The notes beneath the pieces are model-generated. The model was not told where the DNA came from and did no database searches. It saw nothing but the letters and a program-made list of their open reading frames with translations. DNA of 18,674 nt. It comes from an uncultured Oscillospiraceae bacterium (lineage in GTDB: Bacteria; Bacillota; Clostridia; Oscillospirales; Oscillospiraceae). Both the position numbers and the translations under genes were made by a program. Numbering within the stretch: position 1 is the first letter of the stretch; each line of letters begins with the position of its first letter. The stretch lies in assembly GCA_910587785.1 (NCBI GenBank), contig CAJUOA010000068.1:1-18674 (forward strand). The letters run 5' to 3'. Positions 5,466 through 13,046 of this stretch are shown piece after piece.

Positions 5466-5549
5466 ATGAAAAAGAAGATTGTCACTTGCAAGACCTATGA
5501 TATCCGAAGGATGTTAACAAAACCAGCGCTGTTTGTTACGAAAGTCTAA
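5466..5549 (+). CDS. Possible small peptide (27 aa)
   Basis: An ATG preceded by GGTTGGAGGATCAG opens a 27-residue basic frame, MKKKIVTCKTYDIRRMLTKP followed by ALFVTKV. It is the only apparent plus-strand gene in this part of the window and sits directly behind a hairpin. No promoter is seen, and the length allows no family assignment. It may be a real small gene, a relic, or chance. Confidence 0.25.
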   Translation: MKKKIVTCKTYDIRRMLTKPALFVTKV

Positions 5550-5584
5550 ACTCTCAGAGAAAATTTTGGAAAACCCGGGCGCTT

Positions 5585-8500
5585 CTAAGCGTCGATGGTG
5601 GAGATGCGGCTGGAGACGGCCTCCAGCACGTCCAGCAGGGCCCGGACGGTATCCAGGGAGGTGAAGGTGGTCAGGCCGTTCTCGATGGCGAGGCGGCGCA
5701 TCTCCCGCCCGGCGCTCATGTGGGCGGTGGAGCTGGGGTCCCGGGTGTTGACAAGGTAGGCCACCTTGCCGCTGCGGATGGCATTGGTGATGTCGGCCGG
5801 GTCCTCGGTGTAGTCCCGGCGGCGGCGGGTGCGGATGCCCTGCTCCTTGAGGAAGGCGGCGGTGCCGGTGGTGGCCTCGATGTTGAATCCCAGGCGGTAG
5901 AACCGCCGCACCAGGGGCAGCACCTCCTCCAGGTCCTCCTGACAGATGGAGAGGAGCACGGTCCCGTGGTCCTGAAGGGCCATGCCGCCGGCCTGCATGG
6001 CCTTGTAGAGGGCGTAGGGCAGGCTGTCGTCGTAGCCGATGGCCTCGCCGGTGGACTTCATCTCCGGGGAGAGGTAGGCGTCCAGCCCCGCCAGCTTGCT
6101 GAAGGAGAAGACGGGCACCTTGCAGTACCAGCGCTTTTTCTCCGGCGGGCAGAGCTCGGTGATGCCCTGGTCTCTGAGGCTCTCGCCGAGGATGACCTTG
6201 GTGGCGATGTCCGCCAGGGAGAAGCCGGTCGATTTGGAGAGGAAGGGCACCGTCCGGGAAGAGCGGGGGTTGACCTCGATGATATAGACCTTCTCCTGCC
6301 GGTCCACGATGAACTGGATGTTATAGAGCCCCACGATGCCGATGCCCAGGCCCAGCTTCCGGGTGTAGTCCAGGATGACCTCCTTGACGTCCCGGGAGAT
6401 GGAGAAGGTGGGGTAGACGCTCAGAGAGTCGCCGGAGTGGACGCCGGTGCGCTCCACCAGCTCCATGATGCCGGGGACAAAGACGTCGGTGCCGTCGCAG
6501 ATGGCGTCCACCTCCACCTCCTTGCCGATGATGTACTTGTCCACCAGCACGGGCTTCGACTCGTCCACCTCCACGGCGTTTTTCAGGTAGCGGCGGAGCA
6601 TGGCCTCGTTGGTGACGATCTCCATGGCCCGGCCCCCCAGCACGAAGCTGGGCCGCACCAGGACCGGGTAGCCGATCTCCCCGGCGGCCCGGACGCCGTC
6701 CTCAATGTTGGTGACGGCCTCCCCCCGGGGCTGGGGGATGTCCAGGTCCGTGAGGACCTGCTCAAAAATTTTCCGGTCCTCGGCCCGCTCGATGGCATCG
6801 CAGTCGGTGCCGATGATCTTCACGCCGTGGTCCCGGAGGGGCTGGGCCAAATTGATGGCCGTCTGCCCGCCCAGGGACGCGATGACCCCCACGGGCTTCT
6901 CCAGCTCGATGACGTTCATCACGTCCTCCACGGTGAGGGGCTCGAAGTAGAGCTTGTCGGAGCAGGTGTAGTCGGTGGAGACCGTCTCGGGGTTGTTGTT
7001 GATGATGATGGCGTCGTAGCCGCTCTTCTTGATGGTCTGCACGGCGTGGACAGTGGAGTAGTCGAACTCCACCCCCTGCCCGATGCGGATGGGCCCGGAG
7101 CCCAGGACGATGATCTTCTTGTGGGGGGAGACCACGGACTCGTTCTCGTCCTCATAGGTGGAGTAGAAGTAGGGCACGTAGCTTGCAAACTCGCTGGCGC
7201 AGGTGTCGATCATCTTATAGACCGGGAACAGCCCCAGCTCCCGGCGCTTGTCGTAGACCGCCCGCTCCGTGGTCTTCCACAGCCACGCCAGCGCCCGGTC
7301 GGAGAAGCCCCGGCGCTTGGCCTTGCAGAGGACCTCCGGGTCCCAGGGCCGCTTTTTGATCTCCTCCTCATAGCGGACGATGTTGCTGATCTTGTCCAGG
7401 AAGAGCATGTCGATCTGGGTGGCGCTGGCGATCTGCCCCAGGTCGGTGCTCCGGCTCATGAGCTCGGCCAGAGCGAAGATGCGGTCGTCGGTGCCCAGCT
7501 TGATGTAGTCCAGGAGCTCCCTGTCGGAGAAGTCGTTGAACTTCTCCATATAGATGTGGCTCACCCCGGCCTCCAGAGACCGGACGGCCTTGAGGATGCT
7601 CTCCTGCAGGGTGCGGCCCACGGCCATGACCTCGCCGGTAGCCTTCATTTGGGTGGAGAGGCGGTTGTTGGCGGAGCCGAACTTGTCAAAGGGGAACCGG
7701 GGCATCTTCGTGACCACGTAGTCCAGGGCGGGCTCGAAGCAGGCGGGGGTGTTGGCCAGCTGGATCTCGTCGAGGTGCATCCCCACGGAGATCTTCGCCG
7801 ACACCCGGGCGATGGGGTAACCGCTGGCCTTGCTGGCGAGGGCGGAGGACCGGGACACCCGGGGGTTGACCTCAATGACGTAGTACTGGAAGGACTGGGG
7901 GTCCAGGGCGAACTGGACGTTGCACCCGCCCTCGATCTTCAGGGCCCGGATAAGGCGCAGGGCGCTGTCCCGGAGGAGGTGGTACTCCTTGTTGGTGAGG
8001 GTCTGGCTGGGGGCCACGACGATGGAGTCCCCGGTGTGGATGCCCACGGGGTCGATGTTCTCCATGTTGCAGACGGTGATGGCGGTGTCGTTGGCGTCCC
8101 GCATCACCTCGTACTCGATCTCCTTGTAGCCCTTGATGCTCTTCTCGATGAGTACCTGCCGGACCGGGGAGAGCTCCAGGGCGGTCTTCATCATCAGGCG
8201 CAGGCCCGCCTCGTCCCCGGCGAAGCCGCCGCCGGTGCCCCCCAGGGTAAAGGCCGGGCGGAGGATCACCGGATAGCCGATCTTTTCCACGGCCTTGAGG
8301 GCCTCCTCCTCGCTGTGGGCGATCTCGGAGGGCACCACCGGCTCCCCCAGCTCCTCACAGAGGGCCTTGAACAGCTCCCGGTCCTCGGCCCGCCGGATGC
8401 TCTCGTAGCTGGTGCCCAGAAGCTCCACGCCGCACTCCTCCAGGATGCCCTGGCGCTGGAGCTCCATGGCGAGGTTCAGCCCCGTCTGCCCCCCGATGCC

Positions 8501-8764
8501 GGGGACGATGGCGTCGGGCCGCTCGAAGCGGAGAATCTTCGCGAGGTACTCCACCGTCAAAGGCTCCATGTACACCTTGTCGGCGATGGAGGTGTCGGTC
8601 ATAATGGTGGCGGGGTTGGAGTTGGCGAGGATGACCTCATACCCCTCCTCCCGCAGGGCCAGGCAGGCCTGGGTGCCGGCGTAGTCGAACTCCGCGGCCT
8701 GTCCGATGACGATGGGGCCGGAGCCGATGACCAGGATCTTCTTTAAATCCGTCCTCTTAGGCAT
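5585..8764 (-). CDS. carB: Carbamoyl-phosphate synthase large subunit
   Basis: Makes carbamoyl phosphate from bicarbonate, two ATP and ammonia tunnelled from CarA, feeding pyrimidine and arginine synthesis. At 1059 residues it is full length. The two homologous halves each start with a dinucleotide-like motif (KILVIGSGPIVIGQAAEFDY near residue 9 and IIVLGSGPIRIGQGVEFDYS near residue 555). Each half contains an ATP-grasp domain (VILRPAFTLGGTGGG and YPVLVRPSFVLGGRAM) with a VNPR metal-binding motif (EVNPRVSRSSALASK and EVNPRSSRTVPFLSK). An oligomerisation region lies between them, and the last 120 or so residues form the MGS-like allosteric domain. The ATG overlaps the end of carA by 8 bases, so translation is coupled. 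A hairpin follows at 5406-5450. Confidence 0.97.
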   Translation of the reverse strand: MPKRTDLKKILVIGSGPIVIGQAAEFDYAGTQACLALREEGYEVILANSNPATIMTDTSIADKVYMEPLTVEYLAKILRFERPDAIVPGIGGQTGLNLAMELQRQGILEECGVELLGTSYESIRRAEDRELFKALCEELGEPVVPSEIAHSEEEALKAVEKIGYPVILRPAFTLGGTGGGFAGDEAGLRLMMKTALELSPVRQVLIEKSIKGYKEIEYEVMRDANDTAITVCNMENIDPVGIHTGDSIVVAPSQTLTNKEYHLLRDSALRLIRALKIEGGCNVQFALDPQSFQYYVIEVNPRVSRSSALASKASGYPIARVSAKISVGMHLDEIQLANTPACFEPALDYVVTKMPRFPFDKFGSANNRLSTQMKATGEVMAVGRTLQESILKAVRSLEAGVSHIYMEKFNDFSDRELLDYIKLGTDDRIFALAELMSRSTDLGQIASATQIDMLFLDKISNIVRYEEEIKKRPWDPEVLCKAKRRGFSDRALAWLWKTTERAVYDKRRELGLFPVYKMIDTCASEFASYVPYFYSTYEDENESVVSPHKKIIVLGSGPIRIGQGVEFDYSTVHAVQTIKKSGYDAIIINNNPETVSTDYTCSDKLYFEPLTVEDVMNVIELEKPVGVIASLGGQTAINLAQPLRDHGVKIIGTDCDAIERAEDRKIFEQVLTDLDIPQPRGEAVTNIEDGVRAAGEIGYPVLVRPSFVLGGRAMEIVTNEAMLRRYLKNAVEVDESKPVLVDKYIIGKEVEVDAICDGTDVFVPGIMELVERTGVHSGDSLSVYPTFSISRDVKEVILDYTRKLGLGIGIVGLYNIQFIVDRQEKVYIIEVNPRSSRTVPFLSKSTGFSLADIATKVILGESLRDQGITELCPPEKKRWYCKVPVFSFSKLAGLDAYLSPEMKSTGEAIGYDDSLPYALYKAMQAGGMALQDHGTVLLSICQEDLEEVLPLVRRFYRLGFNIEATTGTAAFLKEQGIRTRRRRDYTEDPADITNAIRSGKVAYLVNTRDPSSTAHMSAGREMRRLAIENGLTTFTSLDTVRALLDVLEAVSSRISTIDA

Positions 8765-9854
8765 GACGCTTTCCCTCCTCCATCATGGCGATGAACCGGT
8801 CGAAGAGATACCCGCTGTCCTGGGGACCGGGGGCGCTCTCCGGGTGGTACTGGACGGAGAAGACCCGGTCCCGGGGACAGGCGAGGCCCTCCACCGTGTC
8901 GTCCAGCAGATTGACGTGGGTGACCGCGAGGCCCGTCCCGGCGAGGGACCCGGCGTCCACGGCGTAGGAGTGGTTCTGGCTTGTGATCTCCAGCTTGCCG
9001 GTGGAGAGGTCCTTGACCGGGTGGTTGCCCCCCCGGTGGCCGAACTTCAGCTTGTAGGTCCGCCCGCCGTAGGCCAAAGCGATCATCTGGTGGCCCAGGC
9101 AGATGCCGAAGATGGGGCATCTGCCCCGGATGGCGCGGACCAGCTCGATGACCGGCGTCACGTCCTCCGGGTCCCCGGGGCCGTTGGAGAGGAAGACCCC
9201 GTCGGGCTCCATGTCCAAAATGGCCTGGGCGGGGGTGTCGTAGGGCACCACGGTGACGTTGCACCCCCGCTGGTTGAGGGAGCGGACGATGCCCAGCTTG
9301 ATGCCGCAGTCGACTGCCACCACGTTGTAGCGGTGGTTGGAGGTGCGGGCGTACCAGCGCTTGCGGCAGCTGACGAGGCTGACCTGGTCGCGGGGGAGCT
9401 CGGTGGAGGCGAGGCGCTCCAGGGCCTCCTCCTTTGCGACGCCGATGCCGGTGAGCAGGGCCTTGCGGCTGCCGTGGTCCCGGATGGAGCGGGTGAGACG
9501 GCGGGTGTCGATGCCCTCGATGGCGGGGATGCCGTGGTCCTCCAGGATTTCGGAGAGGGTCTTGGTATAGCGGAAGTTGCTGGGGATGTCGTTGTACTCC
9601 CGGACGGCCAGGGCCCCAAGTGTGGGGAGCTTGGTCTCGAAGTCCTCGTCCGTGATGCCGTAGTTGCCGATGATGGGGTAGGTCATCACCACCATCTGCC
9701 CGGTGTAGGAGGGGTCGGAGACGATCTCCTGGTACCCCACCATGGAGGTGTTGAACACGATCTCGCAGACTCTGTCGGTCCTTGCGCCGAAGCGGTAGCC
9801 GGGGTACTCCTGGCCGTCCTCCAGCACGATCTTGCAGTCATAGGATCTGATCAT
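8757..9854 (-). CDS. carA: Carbamoyl-phosphate synthase small subunit (glutaminase)
   Basis: Hydrolyses glutamine and passes ammonia to CarB. The 365-residue protein has the N-terminal CPSase_sm domain (residues 1-135 or so, FNTSMVGYQEIVSDPSY) and a class I glutamine amidotransferase domain from about 175. Its catalytic triad is visible: Cys252 in PIFGICLGHQM, and His337 and Glu339 in VQYHPES. The ATG at 9854 is chosen because GAAGGAG precedes it and MIRSYDCKIVLEDG is the usual N-terminus. Longer in-frame extensions would run into the promoter. The promoter is at 9937-9965, back to back with the purine operon. No PyrR-type attenuator is evident in the short leader. Confidence 0.96.
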   Translation of the reverse strand: MIRSYDCKIVLEDGQEYPGYRFGARTDRVCEIVFNTSMVGYQEIVSDPSYTGQMVVMTYPIIGNYGITDEDFETKLPTLGALAVREYNDIPSNFRYTKTLSEILEDHGIPAIEGIDTRRLTRSIRDHGSRKALLTGIGVAKEEALERLASTELPRDQVSLVSCRKRWYARTSNHRYNVVAVDCGIKLGIVRSLNQRGCNVTVVPYDTPAQAILDMEPDGVFLSNGPGDPEDVTPVIELVRAIRGRCPIFGICLGHQMIALAYGGRTYKLKFGHRGGNHPVKDLSTGKLEITSQNHSYAVDAGSLAGTGLAVTHVNLLDDTVEGLACPRDRVFSVQYHPESAPGPQDSGYLFDRFIAMMEEGKRHA

Positions 9855-9936
9855 GGCGCGCTCCTTCCCGCTGATACAGTTCTTTCCCGTCCCTTCGCCG
9901 CCTTTCAGCGGCATTAGACGCATTTTCACTCCATAA

Positions 9937-9965
9937 ACTATCGCACAGCTCCAGGGGATTGTCAA
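9937..9965 (-). promoter_or_regulatory. carAB promoter
   Basis: Minus strand: consensus TTGACA (9965-9960), a 17-base spacer and GATAGT (9942-9937), about 80 bases upstream of carA. The 381-base gap between carA and purE (9855-10235) is filled by this promoter, the purine promoter, the riboswitch and its terminator. The stretch 9966-10051 shows nothing recognisable. Confidence 0.65.
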
Positions 9966-10051
9966 GACACGGGGCGCTATTTTCGGCAATTTAGAAAATA
10001 TTCCTAGAGAAAGCGGGGCGGGGCGGAAAAGAATTCGTGCATAATTTCATC

Positions 10052-10080
10052 TTGCGTTTTCCTGGGGAAAATGTTAGCCT
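10052..10080 (+). promoter_or_regulatory. Likely promoter of the purine operon
   Basis: TTGCGT (10052-10057), a 17-base spacer and TAGCCT (10075-10080), with TG one base before the -10 box (extended -10). The -10 match is poor. The position is right for a transcript starting just ahead of the riboswitch. Confidence 0.45.
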
Positions 10081-10103
10081 AGAGGTGAGTTTTCAATGAA
10101 AGA

Positions 10104-10182
10104 GATCTGCCTGCGACTGACGGGGATGTGGGGTACCACTGGGGAACAGGTTAGAGAGGTTTCGCCGTCCGTCTGGGCAGTC
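10104..10182 (+). promoter_or_regulatory. ZTP (pfl) riboswitch
   Basis: The leader shows the hallmarks of the pfl/ZTP aptamer. There is an outer helix CCTG/CAGG (10110-10113 with 10147-10150) enclosing CGACTGACGGGG and a GTGG-GGTA-CCAC hairpin (10128-10139), followed by the conserved GGGGAA (10141-10146). A variable linker leads to CCGTCCGTCTGGGCAG (10167-10180), the signature CNUGGGCA half of the aptamer. ZTP and ZMP (AICAR) accumulate when 10-formyl-tetrahydrofolate is short, and known members of this class switch on purine and folate genes. Location directly upstream of purE, in an operon that ends with the AICAR transformylase, fits that role. The assignment is from motif reading, not from a covariance model. 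Confidence 0.85.
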
Positions 10183-10221
10183 CGCATTCCGCGAGGAGGG
10201 GGGCTGCTCATATTCTTTTTT
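10175..10221 (+). terminator. Riboswitch-controlled intrinsic terminator
   Basis: GGGCAGTCC (10175-10183) can pair with GGGCTGCTC (10201-10209), and a T-rich tract follows (10211-10221). The 5' arm reuses the GGGCA of the aptamer, so ligand-bound aptamer and terminator are mutually exclusive. This predicts read-through, and thus operon expression, when ZTP is bound. Confidence 0.75.
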
Positions 10222-10235
10222 ACAGGAGGAACAAT

Positions 10236-10730
10236 ATGAAGAAAGTCGGTATCGTCATGGGCAGCGGCAGCGACCTGCCCGTCGTCTGCAAGGCTGCGGA
10301 GACCCTGGCATCCTTCGGGGTGCCCCACGAGGTCCACGTCTACTCCGCCCACCGCACCCCCGCCCAGGCGGCCCAGTTCGCCAAGGAGGCCCGGGAGAAG
10401 GGCTTCGGCGTCCTCATCGCCGCCGCGGGCATGGCGGCCCACCTGGCCGGGGCCCTGGCCGCCCAGACCACCCTGCCGGTCATCGGCATCCCCCTGAAAT
10501 CCAGCGTAATGGACGGCGTTGACGCGCTTTTGTCTACGGTACAGATGCCCTCCGGGATCCCGGTGGCCACGGTGGCCGTGGACGGGGCTGTCAACGCCGC
10601 ACTGCTTGCCGTCCAGATCCTGGCGGTGGAGGACGCCGCCCTGGCTGAGAAGCTGGACGCCCACCGCGCCGCCGGGGCCGAGAAGGCCCTCAAGGCCAAC
10701 GCCGAGGCGGAGGCGGAGTTCAACCGGTGA
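10236..10730 (+). CDS. purE: N5-carboxyaminoimidazole ribonucleotide mutase
   Basis: Class I PurE moves the carboxyl group of N5-CAIR to give CAIR. The 164-residue protein has the glycine-rich start VGIVMGSGSDLPV, the catalytic SAHRTP motif (about residues 42-47) and MPSGIPVATVAVDG. SAHRTP, as opposed to SAHKT, indicates class I, which normally works with PurK. No purK is present in the window, so PurK is either elsewhere or the enzyme lives on non-enzymatically formed N5-CAIR. The ribosome binding site is AGGAGGA. First gene of the operon, directly behind the riboswitch. Confidence 0.95.
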   Translation: MKKVGIVMGSGSDLPVVCKAAETLASFGVPHEVHVYSAHRTPAQAAQFAKEAREKGFGVLIAAAGMAAHLAGALAAQTTLPVIGIPLKSSVMDGVDALLSTVQMPSGIPVATVAVDGAVNAALLAVQILAVEDAALAEKLDAHRAAGAEKALKANAEAEAEFNR

Positions 10731-10791
10731 CGGGAAAAGCGGGGAAATTTGAACAAATATAATTCATAATCGTTTACAGGAGGATAACACC

Positions 10792-11502
10792 ATGGAAAAG
10801 ACCACTCAGCTCTACGAGGGCAAGGCCAAGAAGGTCTACGCCACGGAGGACCCCAATCTGGTCATCGTCTCCTACAAGGACGACGCCACCGCCTTCGACG
10901 GCACCAAAAAGGGCACCATCCGGGGCAAGGGCGCGGTGAACAACCGCATGAGCAACTTCCTCATGGGCAAGCTCTCCGAGGCCGGCATCCCCACCCACTT
11001 CGTCCAGGAGCTCAATGACCGGGAGACCGTCGTCAAGAAGGTGGAGATCGTCCCCCTGGAGGTCATCATCCGCAACGTCTCCGCGGGGTCCTTTGCCAAG
11101 CGCTACGGCGTGGAGGAGGGCATCGTCTTTGACGAGCCTACCTTCGAGTTCTCTTATAAGAACGACGACCTCCACGACCCCCTGCTCAACACCTCCCACG
11201 CCCTGGCCCTGCATCTGGCCACCCGGGAGGAGATCGACACCATCCGCGCCCTGGCTCTGAAGGTCAACGAGGTCCTGAAGGCCTTCTTCGCCGGGTGCGG
11301 CGTGCGGCTCATCGACTTCAAGCTGGAGTTCGGCCGCCTGGCGGACGGCACCATCGTCCTGGCCGACGAGATCAGCCCCGACACCTGCCGCTTCTGGGAC
11401 GCCAAGACGGGCGAGAAGCTGGACAAGGACCGCTTCCGCCGGGACCTTGGCAGTGTGGAGGAGGCGTATCAGGAGATGATGCGCCGGGTTTTCGGGGCCT
11501 AG
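10792..11502 (+). CDS. purC: SAICAR synthetase
   Basis: Phosphoribosylaminoimidazole-succinocarboxamide synthase joins aspartate to CAIR at the cost of ATP. At 236 residues it has the usual length. Motifs are LYEGKAKKVY near the start, SYKDDATAFDGTKKGTI, LIDFKLEFG (about residues 174-182) and DEISPDTCRFWD. The ATG has an AGGAGG site 8 bases upstream. It follows purE after 61 bases. An AT-rich spot there includes TATAAT at 10758-10763 but has no matching -35. Confidence 0.96.
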   Translation: MEKTTQLYEGKAKKVYATEDPNLVIVSYKDDATAFDGTKKGTIRGKGAVNNRMSNFLMGKLSEAGIPTHFVQELNDRETVVKKVEIVPLEVIIRNVSAGSFAKRYGVEEGIVFDEPTFEFSYKNDDLHDPLLNTSHALALHLATREEIDTIRALALKVNEVLKAFFAGCGVRLIDFKLEFGRLADGTIVLADEISPDTCRFWDAKTGEKLDKDRFRRDLGSVEEAYQEMMRRVFGA

Positions 11503-11525
11503 GCGGCCGGCCAATGCGCTCTGCG

Positions 11526-11553
11526 GTGCGGCGGAGAGCCAAGTCCGCCGCAC
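11526..11553 (+). other. Intergenic hairpin between purC and purF
   Basis: A perfect 10-bp GC-rich stem (11526-11535 with 11544-11553) has an 8-base loop and no T tract (GGTAACG follows). It is not a classical terminator. It could stabilise the purC 3' end or tune expression of the downstream genes. Confidence 0.45.
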
Positions 11554-11603
11554 GGTAACGAACACTTGGGATAAAGCGCCAATAAAGTAAGGAGGAACTT
11601 CCT

Positions 11604-13025
11604 TTGGGCGGATTTTTTGGAACCATCTCCAAGCAGGACTGCGTGCTGGACGTGTTCTTCGGCGTGGACTACCACTCCCACCTGGGCACCCGCCGGGGGG
11701 GCATGATCGTCTACGACAGGAAGAGCGGCTTCCAGCGTCAGATCCACAACATCGAGAACACCCCCTTCCGGACCAAGTTTGAAAAGGACATCACCAAGTT
11801 CCACGGCCGCAGCGGCATCGGCTGCATCAGCGACACGGACCCCCAGCCCCTGCTGGTGCGCTCCCACCTGGGGCTGTACGCCATCACCACCGTGGGCATC
11901 ATCAACAACGCCGAGGAGCTGGTGGAGCGCTACTTCTCCGACTACGGCCACCAGTTCATGGCCATGAGCTCCGGCGCGGTCAACTCCACCGAGCTCACCG
12001 CCGCCCTCATCAACCAGAAGGGCTCCCTGGTAGAGGGCATCCGCTACGCCCAGGAGTCCATCGAGGGCTCCTCCACCATCCTCCTGCTCACCGAGGACGG
12101 CATCATCGCCGCCCGGGACAAGCTGGGGCGGCTCCCGGTGCTCATCGGGCGCAATGACGAGGGGTGCTGTGTGTCCTTCGAGTCCTTTGCCTACCAGAAG
12201 CTGGGCTATGCCAACGCCTACGAGCTGGGGCCCGGGGAGATCGTGCGGGTGACGGCGGAGGGCTGGGAGACCCTGGCCCCTCCGGGGGAGGACATGCGCA
12301 TCTGCGCCTTCCTCTGGACCTACTACGGCTACCCCAACTCCAACTACGAGGGGGTCAACGTGGAGGTCATGCGCACCCGCAACGGGGAGATCATGGCCCG
12401 GGACGAGCTGGAGCGGGGCACTCTGCCGGATGTGGACTGCGTGGCGGGGGTGCCGGATTCCGGCGTGCCCCACGCCATCGGCTACGCCAACCGGAGCGGC
12501 AGGCCCTTCGCCCGGCCCTTCATCAAGTACACCCCCACCTGGCCCCGGTCCTTCATGCCCGCCAACCAGGACGTGCGCAACCAGGTGGCCAAGATGAAGC
12601 AGATCCCCGTCACCGAGCTCATCGAGGGCAGGAAGCTCCTCTTTGTGGACGATTCCATCGTCCGGGGCACCCAGCTGCGGGAGACCATCGAGTTCCTCTA
12701 CGGCTGCGGGGCCAAGGAGGTCCACATGCGCTCCGCCTGCCCGCCCATCATGTACGGGTGCAAGTATCTGAACTTCTCCCGGAGCAACTCCGCCATGGAG
12801 CTCATCGCCCGCAAGACCGTCCAGGAGCTGGAGGGGGACGAGGGGCAGAAGCACCTGGACGAGTACGCCGACGGCACCACAGAGCGGGGCAAATGCCTCC
12901 TGCGCACCATCTGTGAGAGCATGGGCTTCAGCTCCCTGGGCTACCAGTCCCTGGACGGGCTCCTGGAGGCCATCGGCATCGACCGCAGGAAGATCTGCAC
13001 CTACTGCTGGACCGGGAAAGAGTAA
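11604..13025 (+). CDS. purF: Amidophosphoribosyltransferase homologue lacking the glutaminase cysteine
   Basis: PurF catalyses the first committed step, PRPP plus an amino donor to phosphoribosylamine. The 473-residue protein has an N-terminal class II amidotransferase (Ntn) fold and a C-terminal phosphoribosyltransferase domain. The latter is intact: AGVPDSGVPHAIGYA (281-295), the PRPP loop LLFVDDSIVRGTQL (345-358), and probable Fe-S ligands Cys234, Cys386, Cys465 and Cys468 (CTYCWTGK), as in the Bacillus-type enzyme. The glutaminase half is not: the protein begins MGGFFG where canonical PurF has (M)CG, so the nucleophile Cys is Gly. By manual alignment the oxyanion HNG is TVG and the Asp of SDTE is Ser. 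The TTG start has GGAGG 8 bases upstream, and an in-frame stop lies 18 bases before it, so no upstream start can supply a Cys. Similar GG-starting PurF proteins are, as I recall, known in Clostridia and Bacteroidetes. Confidence 0.9.
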   Translation: MGGFFGTISKQDCVLDVFFGVDYHSHLGTRRGGMIVYDRKSGFQRQIHNIENTPFRTKFEKDITKFHGRSGIGCISDTDPQPLLVRSHLGLYAITTVGIINNAEELVERYFSDYGHQFMAMSSGAVNSTELTAALINQKGSLVEGIRYAQESIEGSSTILLLTEDGIIAARDKLGRLPVLIGRNDEGCCVSFESFAYQKLGYANAYELGPGEIVRVTAEGWETLAPPGEDMRICAFLWTYYGYPNSNYEGVNVEVMRTRNGEIMARDELERGTLPDVDCVAGVPDSGVPHAIGYANRSGRPFARPFIKYTPTWPRSFMPANQDVRNQVAKMKQIPVTELIEGRKLLFVDDSIVRGTQLRETIEFLYGCGAKEVHMRSACPPIMYGCKYLNFSRSNSAMELIARKTVQELEGDEGQKHLDEYADGTTERGKCLLRTICESMGFSSLGYQSLDGLLEAIGIDRRKICTYCWTGKE

Positions 13026-13046
13026 TGGGAAAGGAAGGGGAAACCT

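Noticed and set aside
5720..8746. A 1008-residue open frame antisense to carB
   Set aside because: It mirrors carB codon by codon in a GC-rich gene and reads as low-complexity Gly/Asp/Val/Leu/His-rich sequence. It has no binding site or family motifs. A shadow of GC-rich third positions.
10758..10763. A TATAAT between purE and purC as an internal promoter
   Set aside because: No -35-like hexamer lies 16-18 bases upstream (AAAAGC at 10735-10740), so it is probably just the AT-rich leader of purC.
11526..11553. The purC-purF hairpin as a terminator splitting the operon
   Set aside because: No T tract follows, and purF has no separate promoter that I can identify. An mRNA stability or spacing role is more likely.
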